Origin: Desulfobacterales bacterium | GTDB taxonomy: Bacteria > Desulfobacterota > Desulfobulbia > Desulfobulbales > BM004 | Direction: 5' to 3' | DNA length: 6,428 bases | Assembly: GCA_030621655.1 (NCBI GenBank) | Contig: JAUXHH010000096.1 | Coordinates: 1 to 6,428, forward strand | Shown here: positions 6,152 to 6,428 of the stretch, in pieces | Position numbering within the stretch: position 1 is the stretch's first letter | Layout of the letters: every line of letters begins with the position of its first letter | Translations under genes and position numbers: made by a program | Notes under the pieces: model-generated | The model's input: the letters and a program-made list of their open reading frames with translations, nothing else | What the model was told of the DNA's origin: nothing | Databases searched by the model: none

Positions 6152-6335
6152 CCCCGTCTTTAGGCGGGTAGCTTTCAGCTAGCAGTTGATTTTTTTTGAA
6201 TATCGAATATCGAACAAGGAATAATGAATGATGAAGGGCGGAAGATTTATTAATTGAGAGAGTACCTTCCTTCGATATTCGAAATTCCTGGTGACCTCTG
6301 CGGTTCATGTAGTATGGAAACCGGCTAAAGCCGGT
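6152..6335. repeat. Nested inverted-repeat island (REP/MITE-like)
   Basis: Two short GC-rich hairpins bracket the segment: CCCGTC-TTTA-GGCGGG (6153-6168) and ACCGGC-TAAA-GCCGGT (6320-6335). In opposite orientations both show a CTTTAG tip. Inside them, GAATATCGAATATCGAA (6198-6214) pairs with TTCGATATTCGAAATTC (6271-6287), 16 of 17 bases. The nested symmetry suggests a small non-autonomous element or REP-type unit, with the left hairpin doubling as part of the terminator. No transposase is present. Confidence 0.45.
6153..6197 (+). terminator. Probable intrinsic terminator after the transporter
   Basis: A first hairpin CCCGTC-TTTA-GGCGGG (6153-6168, one G-T pair) is followed by TCAGCT-AGC-AGTTGA (6175-6189, one wobble), which abuts a run of eight T (6190-6197). 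The T-run directly after the second stem, 24 bp past the first stem's start region and within 70 bp of the stop codon, fits rho-independent termination, though the second stem is weak. TAGCT-TTC-AGCTA (6169-6181) is a competing fold. Confidence 0.45.
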
Positions 6336-6342
6336 CAAAAAC

Positions 6343-6409
6343 TGGAGTGGTGGAGTACTGGAGTGCTGATTGTCCATTGTTCCAACACTCCAACACTCCA
6401 TTACTCCAA
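6343..6409. repeat. 8-bp tandem repeats in inverted orientation (TGGAGTNN / NACTCCAN)
   Basis: TGGAGTGG, TGGAGTAC and TGGAGTGC follow each other at 8 bp spacing from 6343. After a spacer, CACTCCAA, CACTCCAT and TACTCCAA (6386-6409) repeat the reverse complement. The two blocks can fold into an imperfect hairpin with a loop of about 19 bases. I recall similar TGGAGTNN strings from intergenic DNA of delta-proteobacterial genomes. An 89-codon minus-strand frame across it is only a translation of the repeats. Confidence 0.55.
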
Positions 6410-6428
6410 TATTCATATCAGAAATATT

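Noticed and set aside
6147..6416. 89-codon minus-strand frame over the repeat island
   Set aside because: Its sequence is a direct reading of the hairpins and TGGAGTNN repeats, it has no credible ribosome binding site, and it crosses the probable terminator.

Overview
The window looks like a chromosomal segment of an anaerobic, probably Desulfobacterota-type (delta-proteobacterial) bacterium. The basis is a NapH-type membrane iron-sulfur protein fused to signalling domains, an SLC12-type transporter, and a 3' island of short hairpin and tandem repeats of a kind I associate with such genomes. The lineage is an inference; no rRNA, tRNA or universal marker gene is present.

Layout. Positions 1-820 are AT-rich and poor in genes. 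They hold a cluster of dyads (99-145), a small unknown protein on the minus strand (247-489), and a 46-residue cysteine-containing ORF on the plus strand (708-848) with a perfect AGGAGG. That ORF runs tail-to-tail into the next gene with a 28 bp overlap. Positions 821-3607 (minus) encode a 928-residue multidomain membrane protein. From the N-terminus it has a GspE/MshE-N-like segment, a cyclic-nucleotide-binding domain, a sigma54-activator-type AAA+ domain whose catalytic motifs are all broken, and a polytopic membrane 4Fe-4S module related to NapH/NosR/CcoG. A 20-residue hydrophobic ORF (3617-3679, minus) with a good Shine-Dalgarno sequence sits just upstream, and its stop codon overlaps the ribosome binding site of the large gene. 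The spacer up to about 3872 is a divergent control region with candidate promoters in both directions and an inverted repeat inside one of them. From 3873 to 6128 (plus) lies a cation-chloride cotransporter-like (SLC12/APC) permease with its cytosolic C-terminal domain. Positions 6129-6428 are non-coding: a probable terminator, then nested inverted repeats and 8 bp tandem repeats.

How the parts may work together. The large protein looks like a sensor or redox module rather than a transcription factor: it has no DNA-binding helix-turn-helix, no intact ATPase motifs, and ends in a membrane electron-transfer unit. A reasonable inference is that cytoplasmic nucleotide signals tune electron flow through its Fe-S clusters, or the reverse. 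The divergent ion transporter may share control with it, but nothing in the sequence proves a functional link. The most unusual items are the pseudo-AAA+/NapH fusion, the hydrophobic micro-ORF coupled to it, and the 46-residue Cys ORF overlapping its 3' end.
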